Part shown: piece by piece, positions 41,527 to 49,814 of the stretch | Layout of the letters: each line of letters begins with the position of its first letter | Numbering within the stretch: position 1 is the stretch's first letter | NCBI RefSeq assembly: GCF_030816965.1 | Contig: NZ_JAUSYQ010000002.1 | Span: 7,802,001-7,866,000 of the forward strand | DNA length: 64,000 nt | Source: Streptomyces canus | GTDB taxonomy: Bacteria > Actinomycetota > Actinomycetes > Streptomycetales > Streptomycetaceae | Direction: 5' to 3' | Program-made: the position numbers and the translations under genes | The notes under the pieces: generated by a model | What the model was told of the DNA's origin: nothing | The model's database searches: none | The model's input: only the letters and a program-made list of their open reading frames with translations

Positions 41527-43581
41527 CTACCCGCAGCTCAGGCGGAACCCGGTGAAGTCGGCCGTGAAGACCGCGCCGACCAGGTCCACGGCATGGATTC
41601 CGGCCATCGCGCCCGTGAACCGGAGCTTGGATCCGTGGTCGTCGGAGAGGCGGGTGAAGTCCAGTTCCGGGCCGACGGGTATTCGTGCGCCGTCACCGTC
41701 CACGCGCCAGAATCGGGCCACCCCGTCCTCCACGGTGACGCCGAGCGTGAAGGCGCTTTCCGTCTGGACGTCGACCACGGCCACCTGCCGGGTGCTGCCC
41801 TCGTCCCGCTCGACCAGGCTGAGCACGGTCCGTCCGCCGCCCCGCCACTGCTGGCCGCGCTGCTCCTCGCCCTCGGGCTCCGCCCAGGTCAGGTCGAGGG
41901 CCAGATAGGACTCGGTGTTGTACCAGAGCACCAGACCGGCGGCCTGGGTGAACGTGGTCGGCCGGGCCGCCACGGTGACCTCGGCCTCCGCCCGGTGCTC
42001 GGTGATCCGCTGGGCCAGCAGACTGTGCGCCCACCACGACTCCGGCCCGTGCCGCCCACGCAGCCGGATCCAGCCAGGACGGGCGCCGGCGTCCACCCAC
42101 GAGGGATCGGGCGCGGCCCGCAGCGTGCTCCAGGGCCAGCCCAACGGGTCGCCCGAGAGCGCGAGTTGCTTGGACGACCGCGGGTGCGTGGGTACGGCGG
42201 TCCGGACCGCCGGGTGCGGTTGTGCGGGGGTGTCCGGGTGGGCCTGGGACCCGGGGTGTGCTGGCACGCCGGGCTGGGTCTGCGGCCCTGGGTGTGTCTG
42301 TGAGCCGGGCCGGGCCTGCGGCTCAGGATGGGCTGGGGTAACGGTCTGGGGCTGTGGTCGCGGGTGTAGTGGTGCGGTGGTGTCGATTGCCGGGTGTGGT
42401 TGTGCGGGTGCGGGGGTCTTGTCCTCTGGTCGTGGGTGGTTCTGTGTGCCGGGCTGGGCCTGTGGCCGCGGGTGCGTTGGTGCGGCGGGCTGGACTGCCG
42501 GGTGCCGTTGTGCTGGTGCTGGTGCTGGTGCTGGTGCTGGTGCTGGTGCGCCGAGCTGAGCCTGTGGCCCGGGGTGGGTCGGTGGTGTGCCGGGCTGGGC
42601 CTCTGGTCCTGGATGTGCCGGGGCGGCGGCCCCGCCCTCCAGTCGCGGGTGCGTCGATACGTCGACCTCGGTCGAAGGATGCGGACCCCCGTGCCGCAGC
42701 CTCGGCCAGCCGTCTGCGTCCCAGGTCACCGCTTGGATGGCCGTCTCACGGCCGAGTGGGCAGCGCGGGCCGTCCGGTGTGTTCAGCGGGCGGGCCGTGA
42801 GGTGGCTCAATACCCAGCTTCCGTCGGGGAGTTGGACCAGTTCGCCATGGCCGGCCTTCTGCAGGGGCAGCGAAGGGTCGTCGCGGGACGTCAGCAGGGG
42901 CCGCTCGTCCAGCTCGTACGGGCCGGTGATCTCCCGGCTGCGGGCAACCAGTACCCCGTGCTCGAAACCGGTGCCGCCCTCGGCGAGGACGAGGTGATAC
43001 CAGCCGTCCTTGCGGACCAGCTTCGGTCCCTCGACGAGCCGTTCGTGCTGGAGCAGCAGGTGCGTGTCACCGACCGGCGTCAGCGTCTCCCGGTCCAGCT
43101 CGGTCAGCACGATCCCCGCGAAACGCCGGCCGCCGGGGCGGTGGTCGTTCTGGAGGTTGAGCAGCCACAGCCGGCCCTCGTCGTGGAAGAGCGCGGGGTC
43201 GAAGCCATGGCTCGCGATCCGCCGCGGTGCCGTCCACTCGCCGACGGCCTCCGTCGCCGTACAGACATAGGTGTCCGTGTCGAAGTACGGCGTTCCGACC
43301 GAGCGGACGATCGAGTAGACCACCCAGAACCGCTCGCCGTCCCAGCTCAGGGAGGGGGCCCAGATGCCGCCCGAATCCGGGACGCCCGCAAGCGAGTTGC
43401 CCGGGACGGCGCCCTCGACATGGCCCGCGTACTCCCAGTGTGCGAGGTCGCGCGAGCGGTGCAGCGGGATCGTCGGGAACCACTCGAAAGAACTGGTCGC
43501 CACGTAGTACCAGTCGCCGACCCGCACCATCGACGGGTCGGGGGCGAAGCCGCGGATCACCGGGTTGTGCAGCAGGGTCAC
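41527..43581 (-). CDS. GH43 beta-xylosidase with repetitive insert
   Basis: 684 residues. The five-bladed GH43 catalytic domain has its base D15 in FAPDPSM, D128 in GFDPALF, and acid E184 in VEGPKLV. The C-terminal concanavalin-like domain (GWPWSTLRAAPDPSWVDA onward) is that of XynB-type beta-xylosidases, usually about 500 residues in all. Residues 311-470 are an insert of degenerate HPxPQAQPG-like repeats between the two domains, not expected for the family. No signal peptide: it would act on imported xylo-oligosaccharides in the cytoplasm. The GTG start overlaps the permease stop by 4 bases. Confidence 0.9.
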   Translation of the reverse strand: MTLLHNPVIRGFAPDPSMVRVGDWYYVATSSFEWFPTIPLHRSRDLAHWEYAGHVEGAVPGNSLAGVPDSGGIWAPSLSWDGERFWVVYSIVRSVGTPYFDTDTYVCTATEAVGEWTAPRRIASHGFDPALFHDEGRLWLLNLQNDHRPGGRRFAGIVLTELDRETLTPVGDTHLLLQHERLVEGPKLVRKDGWYHLVLAEGGTGFEHGVLVARSREITGPYELDERPLLTSRDDPSLPLQKAGHGELVQLPDGSWVLSHLTARPLNTPDGPRCPLGRETAIQAVTWDADGWPRLRHGGPHPSTEVDVSTHPRLEGGAAAPAHPGPEAQPGTPPTHPGPQAQLGAPAPAPAPAPAPAQRHPAVQPAAPTHPRPQAQPGTQNHPRPEDKTPAPAQPHPAIDTTAPLHPRPQPQTVTPAHPEPQARPGSQTHPGPQTQPGVPAHPGSQAHPDTPAQPHPAVRTAVPTHPRSSKQLALSGDPLGWPWSTLRAAPDPSWVDAGARPGWIRLRGRHGPESWWAHSLLAQRITEHRAEAEVTVAARPTTFTQAAGLVLWYNTESYLALDLTWAEPEGEEQRGQQWRGGGRTVLSLVERDEGSTRQVAVVDVQTESAFTLGVTVEDGVARFWRVDGDGARIPVGPELDFTRLSDDHGSKLRFTGAMAGIHAVDLVGAVFTADFTGFRLSCG
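42172..42651 (-). repeat. Coding repeats in the GH43 gene
   Basis: A 480-bp stretch encodes Pro/His/Gln/Ala repeats, including the hexamer TGCTGG in about six tandem copies at 42511-42548 (plus-strand sense). It keeps the frame open. Confidence 0.85.
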
Positions 43582-44483
43582 TTGAGGGCTCCGAGGGTGA
43601 CTCCGGAACGCCAGTAGCGGCGCATCGCGACCATCATGATCGCCATCGGGACGATGGACAGCAGGGCGCCGGTGAGGACCAGACTGGTGAGGTCGACGCC
43701 GGACTCCAGCCGTTTGCCGGACCAGTTGTAGAGACCGATGTTGAGCGTCCAGTTGTTCTCGCCGCGCAGCACCGTCAGCGGCAGGAAGAACGCGTTCCAG
43801 GTGTTCACGAAGGCCAGCAGGAACACCGTCGCGCCACCCGTGGTCATCATCCGCAGCACGATGCTGAAGAAGATCCTGAGCTCCCCGGCACCGTCGATAC
43901 GAGCCGCCTCCAGGAGCTCGAAGGGGATCGTGGCCTCGGTGTACACCTTGGCGAGGTACACGCTGAACGGGTTGATCAGACAGGGGATCAGCATCGCCCA
44001 GGGAGTGTCCACCAGGCCGATCTCCGAGAACAGCAGGTACAGCGGCAGCGTGAGCAGCGCGATCGGGATCAGGAAGGAACCGACCACGCACGCGAAGACG
44101 AGGTTGCGGCCCGGGAAGTCGAAGCGCGCGAGGCCGTAACCGGTTGCCAGCGCCAGCAACGTGCCACCCAGCGAGCCGACACCGGCGTAGAGAAAGGAAT
44201 TCGCCGTCCAGCGCAGGAAGATGCCGTGCTCGTAGGTGAACAGCTGATGCAGGTTGTCCCACAGATGCCAGCCGGAGAACCACAGGCCGTTGGACTGGTA
44301 GAGCCCGGTGCGGTCCTTGGTGGAGGCGACGATCAGCCACCACACCGGAAAGAGGCTGTAGACGCTCGCGAGGGACAGCCCGACGAGCAGAAACCGCTGC
44401 CCGCCCCGCGAACGGGCCGCCGGATCGGGCTCGGTGAGACGACGGACGGGCCGGGTCTTCGTAGGTTCCTCGATGAGGGTCAT
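43578..44483 (-). CDS. Sugar ABC permease (MalG type), xylo-oligosaccharide operon
   Basis: 301 residues, six helices, EAA loop ELLEAARIDGAGELRIFFSI. It pairs with the upstream permease. ATG 44483 overlaps the preceding stop by one base (TGATG), and its stop overlaps the GH43 start. The linkage to a beta-xylosidase suggests xylo-oligosaccharides as cargo. No ATPase is encoded. Confidence 0.93.
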   Translation of the reverse strand: MTLIEEPTKTRPVRRLTEPDPAARSRGGQRFLLVGLSLASVYSLFPVWWLIVASTKDRTGLYQSNGLWFSGWHLWDNLHQLFTYEHGIFLRWTANSFLYAGVGSLGGTLLALATGYGLARFDFPGRNLVFACVVGSFLIPIALLTLPLYLLFSEIGLVDTPWAMLIPCLINPFSVYLAKVYTEATIPFELLEAARIDGAGELRIFFSIVLRMMTTGGATVFLLAFVNTWNAFFLPLTVLRGENNWTLNIGLYNWSGKRLESGVDLTSLVLTGALLSIVPMAIMMVAMRRYWRSGVTLGALK

Positions 44484-45367
44484 CAGTCGGTCTCCTTCGA
44501 GGTGAACCGGTAGAACAGGAAGGAGGCGACGCCGAGGATCAGGGCGAGCAGCACCGAAAGGGCCGCCGCGTAGTGGTAGTTGCCGGCGTTGAACGCCTGG
44601 TTGTAGATGATCATGATCGGAGTGAAGGAGTCGCTGACCGTCTGCGGAGTGACGTTCCGGAAGAGCGCGGGCTCGTTGAAGATCTGGAGCATCTGGATGA
44701 TGGAGAGCATCCCCGTCAGCACCAACGCCCCCCGCACGAACGGGATCTTGATGCTGCGGGCGATCCGCAGCTCGGAGGCCCCGTCGAGCCGCGCCGCCTC
44801 GAACAGGTCGCGGGGCACGCCCTGGAGCGCCGAGTAGATGATGACCATGTTGTAGCCGATGCCGTGCCAGGTCAGCAGGTTGCCGATGGACGGCCACACC
44901 ATCGAGGGCGCGAAGAAGTTCCAGGAGAACCCGAAGATCTCGCCGAGCGGGGTGAGCGGGCCCACGTCCGGGCTGTAGAGGTTCAGCCACACGATCGCGG
45001 CGACCACACCGGGGATCATGTACGGCACCAGCAGCAGAATCCGGAACCGCCCGGCCATCCGGGAGCTGAGCGCGTCCAGGAACAGGGCGAGGACGAGACT
45101 GACCAGCAGCATGATCGGGATCTGCACGCAGGCGAACAGCACCACCCGCAGCACGGAGCCCATGAACGCCGAGTCGGTCAGCCCCTGTTGGTAGTTGTCC
45201 AGACCGGAGAACTCATCGGTCGTGCCACCGAGCCCCAGCCCGGAGGACTGCGACCGGTACAGCGACTGGTAGACGGCGTACCCGATCGGCAGCAGGTACA
45301 GGAAGACGAAGCCGAGCTGGAAGGGCACCGTGAAGGCGGCACCCTTCCAGCGCAGAGAGCGAATCAT
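44483..45367 (-). CDS. Sugar ABC permease (MalF type), xylo-oligosaccharide operon
   Basis: 294 residues with six helices and the EAA loop DLFEAARLDGASELRIARSI. It is the channel partner of the next permease and lies 19 bp after the binding-protein gene. The ATG start begins MIRSLRWKGAAF without a long N-terminal extension, typical of the family. Confidence 0.93.
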   Translation of the reverse strand: MIRSLRWKGAAFTVPFQLGFVFLYLLPIGYAVYQSLYRSQSSGLGLGGTTDEFSGLDNYQQGLTDSAFMGSVLRVVLFACVQIPIMLLVSLVLALFLDALSSRMAGRFRILLLVPYMIPGVVAAIVWLNLYSPDVGPLTPLGEIFGFSWNFFAPSMVWPSIGNLLTWHGIGYNMVIIYSALQGVPRDLFEAARLDGASELRIARSIKIPFVRGALVLTGMLSIIQMLQIFNEPALFRNVTPQTVSDSFTPIMIIYNQAFNAGNYHYAAALSVLLALILGVASFLFYRFTSKETD

Positions 45368-45386
45368 CAGCAGCAGCCCTCAGCCT

Positions 45387-46721
45387 CTAGCCCTTGACGC
45401 TGATGCCGCGGGACTTCAGGTCGTTGACCGTCCACTCCTGCATGTGGGCGAGGAGCTGGGTCACCGTCTGCTCCTTGCTGACCACCTTGGCCCAGCCGGC
45501 CTGCATCTCGGTGAACATCGCGGTCCAGTTCGGCCCGAAGGTCCAGTCGGTGGTGACGGTCTTCAGGCTGTCCTTCACGATCTGCTGCGCCGGCTGGTAG
45601 TTGTCGCCGAGCAGCTTCTGGGAGATCGCCTCGGGCACGTACGCGTCACTGTCGGCCAGCGCCGGCATCACGCCGTTGCCCGTCTCCGGGTTCGCCATCG
45701 TCTTGACCGCGCCGGTGTTCGTGGACATCCACAGGGCGGCCTCGGCGGCCTGCTCCTGGTTCTTGCACCCCTTGGTCACCAGCGTCACACTGCCGGTCAG
45801 GTTGGTGCCCGCCGGGGTCTTGGCGGCCTCACCGGTGAACGTCGGCCAGGGCGACAGCCCCCAGTCCCCGAAGGACTTGGTGAAGTTCTGCACCATGCCG
45901 GCCATCTGCCACGTCGAGATCTGCCGGGTGGCGGTCCCGCCGTTGTCGTAGTTGCGCTGCACGGCGGCGTAGTCGGCGAACGACAACTTGCTGTTGAGGT
46001 CGTTGTCGATGATCTCCTGGATCACCTTGGCGGCCTTCAGCGTGTCCGCGTCCTGGAAGTCCACCTTCCAGGAGTTGCCGTCGATGGAGTACCAGTGCGC
46101 CCCGGCCTGCATGGCCAGCACTTCGAGTGTGCTCGGGTCCTCACCGGCGTAGTTGGTGATCTTGATGCCGTGCTTCTTCAGCTCCTTGCCCGCGGCGATG
46201 AACTCGTCCCAGGTCGTCGGGGCCTTGATGCCGTACTTCTTGAAGATGTCGGTGCGGTAGATGGTGAAGTTCGGCGACGAACTGGTCGGCACGCCGTACG
46301 ACTTACCCTGCACCTGCGCGCTCGCCCACGACCCGGTGTTGAACTTGCTCTTCTCGCCCTCGACGTACTGGGTGATGTCGGCGAGCGCGCCCTGCGCGAC
46401 CCAACTGGTGACGTATTCGGCGGTGTTCTGGACCAGGCAGGGCGCGTTGCCCGCCTTGACCGCGTTGGTCAGCTGCTTCTGCATCGTCAGCTGGTCGGTG
46501 ACCTTCGTGTACTTCAGCTGGATGTTCTTGTGCGAGGCGTTGAACGCCTTGACGACGGCGTCCTGGCCGTTGGCCCAGCCCCAGAAGGGGAGGGTGACAG
46601 GCCCCGACGACTGCGAGTCGCCGGAATCGTCCGACCCGCCGCACGCGGTGAGCAGACCTGACAACGCGAGTCCCGCAACGGCGATGCGGGCGAACCTTCT
46701 CCGGGGGCTGCTGAAGTTCAT
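45387..46721 (-). CDS. Sugar-binding lipoprotein, xylo-oligosaccharide operon
   Basis: 444 residues. The signal RRRFARIAVAGLALSGLLTAC ends in the lipobox LLTAC. The mature domain (LPFWGWANGQDAVVKAFNAS) is a family-1 solute-binding protein. It is first in the operon with two permeases and the GH43 enzyme. The 384 bp upstream hold LacI-type palindromes (46855-46868 and 47070-47082), so it is probably repressed until its sugar is present. Confidence 0.92.
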   Translation of the reverse strand: MNFSSPRRRFARIAVAGLALSGLLTACGGSDDSGDSQSSGPVTLPFWGWANGQDAVVKAFNASHKNIQLKYTKVTDQLTMQKQLTNAVKAGNAPCLVQNTAEYVTSWVAQGALADITQYVEGEKSKFNTGSWASAQVQGKSYGVPTSSSPNFTIYRTDIFKKYGIKAPTTWDEFIAAGKELKKHGIKITNYAGEDPSTLEVLAMQAGAHWYSIDGNSWKVDFQDADTLKAAKVIQEIIDNDLNSKLSFADYAAVQRNYDNGGTATRQISTWQMAGMVQNFTKSFGDWGLSPWPTFTGEAAKTPAGTNLTGSVTLVTKGCKNQEQAAEAALWMSTNTGAVKTMANPETGNGVMPALADSDAYVPEAISQKLLGDNYQPAQQIVKDSLKTVTTDWTFGPNWTAMFTEMQAGWAKVVSKEQTVTQLLAHMQEWTVNDLKSRGISVKG

Positions 46722-46854
46722 CTGACCGTGTTCCTTCGGAAAGTAGGGCGTCTCGGAGAGGAGAGAGGGGATCGGCGGCTCGGTGTCGGCCGGAAACGGC
46801 GGCCGGAAGTTTCATCGGCTCGCGGTTGCGGGGGGTCGGCCCAGCAGAAGCTGT

Positions 46855-46868
46855 AGTAACCGGTTGCT
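46855..46868. promoter_or_regulatory. AACCGGTT operator candidate upstream of lipoprotein gene
   Basis: AGTAACCGGTTGCT differs from its reverse complement at one symmetric pair only. It lies 134 bp before the lipoprotein start. Similar palindromes occur at 49642, 49753 and 62031. LacI-family sites of this form carry the central CG. Confidence 0.6.
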
Positions 46869-47069
46869 GGGACGGTAGGCCGACGGCCCTGTGGTTAGCA
46901 AGAGGTAGACGGCAATTTGTTACGCCGGTTTGTCCGTGGGGTTAGCCCCGTGTGCGCGTTCCGCGACCGCACGAGACCGGACGTACTGCCAGTTCAGAGG
47001 TCTGTGGCTGCGACGAACGCAAGACCCGGCGGCCCGCCGGGGCCGCTCGGGCGAACCCTGATGAGCTGT

Positions 47070-47082
47070 GGAAACCGTTTAC
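47070..47082. promoter_or_regulatory. Second LacI-type site upstream of lipoprotein gene
   Basis: GGAAACCGTTTAC is a variant with central CG, in the same gap (46722-47105), just after the stop of the upstream LacI-type gene. No gene is seen elsewhere in the gap. Confidence 0.45.
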
Positions 47083-47105
47083 GAAACGATCTCTTTCCTC
47101 TGTTG

Positions 47106-48194
47106 CTAGCGGGGTTGTGCGGGCGGCCGTACGGAGTGCCGTACGACGACATGGGTGCCCAGCACCAGATGGTCCCCGTCGGCTCCCTTGCGTCGCGCCC
47201 CGCCGCCTTCACGCCGATCGGCGACGGCCCGCAGGGCGACCCGTCCCATCTCCTCGTAGGGCACGTGGACGGTGGTGAGCTGCGGGGTGAGCTGGGAGGC
47301 GAGCGGGATGTCGTCGTACCCGACGATCGACACGTCCTCGGGCACCCGCAGCCCGCCCGCGCGCAAGGCCTGCATGGCACCGGCGGCGACGACATCGGTC
47401 CCGGCGAGAACGGCGGTGAAGGCGAGTCCGTCGCGCAGGCATTCCTCGACGGCCGCGTACCCGTGCTCGTAGTCGTAGGGCCCGTGTCGCACCATGGTGG
47501 CCTCGAACGGCACGCCGTACGCCTCGAAGGCGCGCCGGGCCCCCTTCAGCCGCCCCTGGGCGGTGGTGAGTTCGGCATGTCCCGGCAGTACGAGCACCTT
47601 TCGGTGCCCGGCCGACAGCAGATGGCTGGCCATGGCGTAGGCGCCGCCCTCGTTGTCGTAGTCGACGGTCGTGGCCGGCACGGCACCTTCCAGCGGAGGC
47701 CGTCCCACCAGCACGAGATGCGACCCGGCGGCGTCCAGGGAACGGGCGAACCGGGCCATACGCAGCTGGTACTCGTCGTAGTCGTAGGCGCCGCCGAGCA
47801 GCACCACGGCGGCGACCCCCTGCTGGCGCATGAGGTTGACGAGGGCGAGCTCGCGCTCGGGATCGTCTCCGGTGGTCCCCACCAGGGAGAGCCAGCCGCG
47901 CAGTGTGGCGGCGCCCTCGACTCCCTTGGCCACGTGGGCGAACGCGGCGCCGGTGATGTTGTTGATGAGGATCGCGACGGTGGGTGTGCCGCCCCCGGCG
48001 AGCGACCGGGCATGCGCGTTGGTGACGTAGTCCAGGTCGCGCACGACCTTCATCACCTTGCGGCGCAGGTCCTCGGAGACCGGATAGTTCCCGGACAACA
48101 CGCGCGACACACTGGCCACGGACACCCCGGCCCGCTCGGCCACGTCCCGGATGGTGGCCCGTCCGACGTCCCCGGACGCCTTGCGCTGACTCAC
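47106..48194 (-). CDS. LacI-family regulator
   Basis: 362 residues. The HTH TIRDVAERAGVSVASVSRVL and sensor domain (VSIVGYDDIPLASQLTPQLTTV) are intact. It shares with the protein at 60938 the segments DNEGGAYA, HVPYEE and LGTHVVVR, so the two are close paralogues. It lies between the xylosidase operon and the polyuronide locus and could control either. The AACCGGTT sites around it are the likely targets. Confidence 0.92.
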   Translation of the reverse strand: MSQRKASGDVGRATIRDVAERAGVSVASVSRVLSGNYPVSEDLRRKVMKVVRDLDYVTNAHARSLAGGGTPTVAILINNITGAAFAHVAKGVEGAATLRGWLSLVGTTGDDPERELALVNLMRQQGVAAVVLLGGAYDYDEYQLRMARFARSLDAAGSHLVLVGRPPLEGAVPATTVDYDNEGGAYAMASHLLSAGHRKVLVLPGHAELTTAQGRLKGARRAFEAYGVPFEATMVRHGPYDYEHGYAAVEECLRDGLAFTAVLAGTDVVAAGAMQALRAGGLRVPEDVSIVGYDDIPLASQLTPQLTTVHVPYEEMGRVALRAVADRREGGGARRKGADGDHLVLGTHVVVRHSVRPPAQPR

Positions 48195-48360
48195 CCTTGC
48201 GGCTCCTTCACGGTCGTGACCGGGGGCTCCGCCCCATTCGGGTGCGGAAACCGTATCCCATTGTTACTACGGCACGATTCCGACGGCGCAAGCCACAGAC
48301 GGGCGGCAAGTGCCCACCAACTCGGCCTGCACCCCGGACACCGGCCGTGAGGGAGCCGGA

Positions 48361-48448
48361 GGGGGCGCGTCGGTGTCGAGAGGCTGAACGCGCGGAGGCG
48401 CGCAGCGCCGAGCACGATCGGTCGCTCGACACCGACTGAGGCGCCCCC
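48361..48448. repeat. Long inverted repeat, probable terminator
   Basis: GGGGGCGC plus GTCGGTGTCGAG (48361-48380) pairs with CTCGACACCGAC (48425-48436) and GCGCCCCC (48441-48448), giving a 20-bp stem with a 4-base bulge. The loop of 44 bases has its own GC repeats. It lies 70 bp after the dehydrogenase stop on the minus strand. The rest of 48195-48520 shows no gene. Confidence 0.75.
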
Positions 48449-48520
48449 GGAGGCGACCGAACCAATCTGGTGCGGGCACGTGAAGTACACCCCGCCCAGG
48501 TGAAGTGGACCCCGGCCACC

Positions 48521-49534
48521 TCAAGCCACTCGAGCCATATCCGCATACCGCACCTCATGTTCCAACCCCACCCCCGCCACCAGCCGTTCCAACTCCTCCA
48601 CCACGATCCGCCCGAGCCGCTCCAGCTCGTTCCCGAGCGACCCGGCGATGTGCGGTGTGAGGAACACGTTGGGCAGCCGGTACAGCGGCGACCCCGCGGG
48701 CAGCGGCTCGGGCTCGGTGACGTCGAGCACCGCACGCAGCCGTCCGGAGACCAGCTCGTCGGTCAGCGCGTCGGGATCGACCAGCGCTCCCCGGGAGGTG
48801 TTGATGAGCACACCCCCGTCCCGGATCAACCCGAGCCGGGCTCTGTCGAGCATCCGATAGGTGTCCGGAATATCGGGCGCATGCAGCGAAACGATGTCAC
48901 TGTGCCTCAACAGGTCGTCCAGCGACAGGAGTTCGGCTCCCAGCGCGGCGGCCTCCGCGGGACTCACGTACGGGTCGTGCAACAGGACCGTGAAGTCGAA
49001 CGGCCGCAGCAGTTCCAGCAACCGCCGCCCCACCCGGGACGCCCCGATGACCCCCACCCGCCGCCCCACGTTCCCCATGGCCGCGGTCTCGGCGGGCGGC
49101 GGATACGCATGGGTGGCCCGGAACCGCTCCCGGTGTTCGAAGGCTTCCTTCCCGCACAGGAGGATCATCGCGAGCGTGTACTCCGCGACCGGCAGCGCGT
49201 TGCCGGTGACGGCGCTGGAGACGGTGATCCCGCGTTCCCACACGGCGTCGCCGACGAGGGAGCGGACGGAGCCCGCGGCGTGCAGGACGGTCCGCAGCCG
49301 GGGCGCGGCGGTGAGGACGCCGGCGTCGAGGCGGGGGCAGCCCCAGCCGGTGATCAGCACGTCGGCGCGGGCCAGGGCGTCCGCCGCGACGGGGTCGGTG
49401 AAGTCCTGGACGACGAGCGCGGGGTCGAGGCCGGCGGCCTTGCTCAGCCGGGTCATCAGGGGCGGGGGGAAGAGCAGGGGGAGGTGCACGGGATCCATCG
49501 CGAACACGGCCCTGGGTGGCTGAGGGCTGGGCAT
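48521..49534 (-). CDS. D-isomer 2-hydroxyacid dehydrogenase
   Basis: 337 residues. The NAD motif VGVIGASRVGRRLLELL near 178-194, the catalytic Arg in INTSRGALVD, and the catalytic His in LTPHIAGS are intact. The family reduces 2-keto acids to D-2-hydroxy acids. It is divergent from an ABC importer and polysaccharide-lyase operon and shares LacI-type sites with it, so it may handle a keto acid from uronate breakdown. That role is inference. Confidence 0.87.
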   Translation of the reverse strand: MPSPQPPRAVFAMDPVHLPLLFPPPLMTRLSKAAGLDPALVVQDFTDPVAADALARADVLITGWGCPRLDAGVLTAAPRLRTVLHAAGSVRSLVGDAVWERGITVSSAVTGNALPVAEYTLAMILLCGKEAFEHRERFRATHAYPPPAETAAMGNVGRRVGVIGASRVGRRLLELLRPFDFTVLLHDPYVSPAEAAALGAELLSLDDLLRHSDIVSLHAPDIPDTYRMLDRARLGLIRDGGVLINTSRGALVDPDALTDELVSGRLRAVLDVTEPEPLPAGSPLYRLPNVFLTPHIAGSLGNELERLGRIVVEELERLVAGVGLEHEVRYADMARVA

Positions 49535-49556
49535 GTCACTCCTGACGCACTGGGTG

Positions 49557-49766
49557 GAAACAGTTTCTGAAAACGTCTTCTACAGCAGATCTACCGTAGG
49601 TCCGGGCTCCAGGGGTGGTCAATCGCTGAAGAGGCCAGAACGACAACCGGTTTCTCTCCCGGTGCCATATCGGCGAGGTTACAGAGTCTTTTCGAAAGTT
49701 CGTCAAGCCTCTTGACGCCGTTTCCGGCCAGGGCCGAAGCTCTGCCCAGCGCGGCAACCGGTTGTC
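49557..49766. promoter_or_regulatory. Divergent promoter region with three palindromic sites
   Basis: GAAACAGTTTC (49557-49567), GACAACCGGTTTCT (49642-49655) and GGCAACCGGTTGTC (49753-49766) lie between the dehydrogenase and the importer. TTTCGAAAGT (49690-49699) is a fourth element, the exact inverse of one at 41508. The cluster suggests tight LacI-family control of both directions. Confidence 0.6.
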
Positions 49767-49814
49767 TACCCGTCGCCGCGTCCCATGAACGGACCGATCA
49801 GGAGGTGGTGCGCC

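Noticed and set aside
42172..42651. Possible CRISPR-like or minisatellite array
   Set aside because: Repeats are degenerate, without spacers, and lie in frame within the GH43 gene.
44137..44149. Another GTAACCGGTTGCC palindrome
   Set aside because: It falls inside a permease coding sequence far from a start, so it is probably chance. It shows that the core alone is not proof of an operator.
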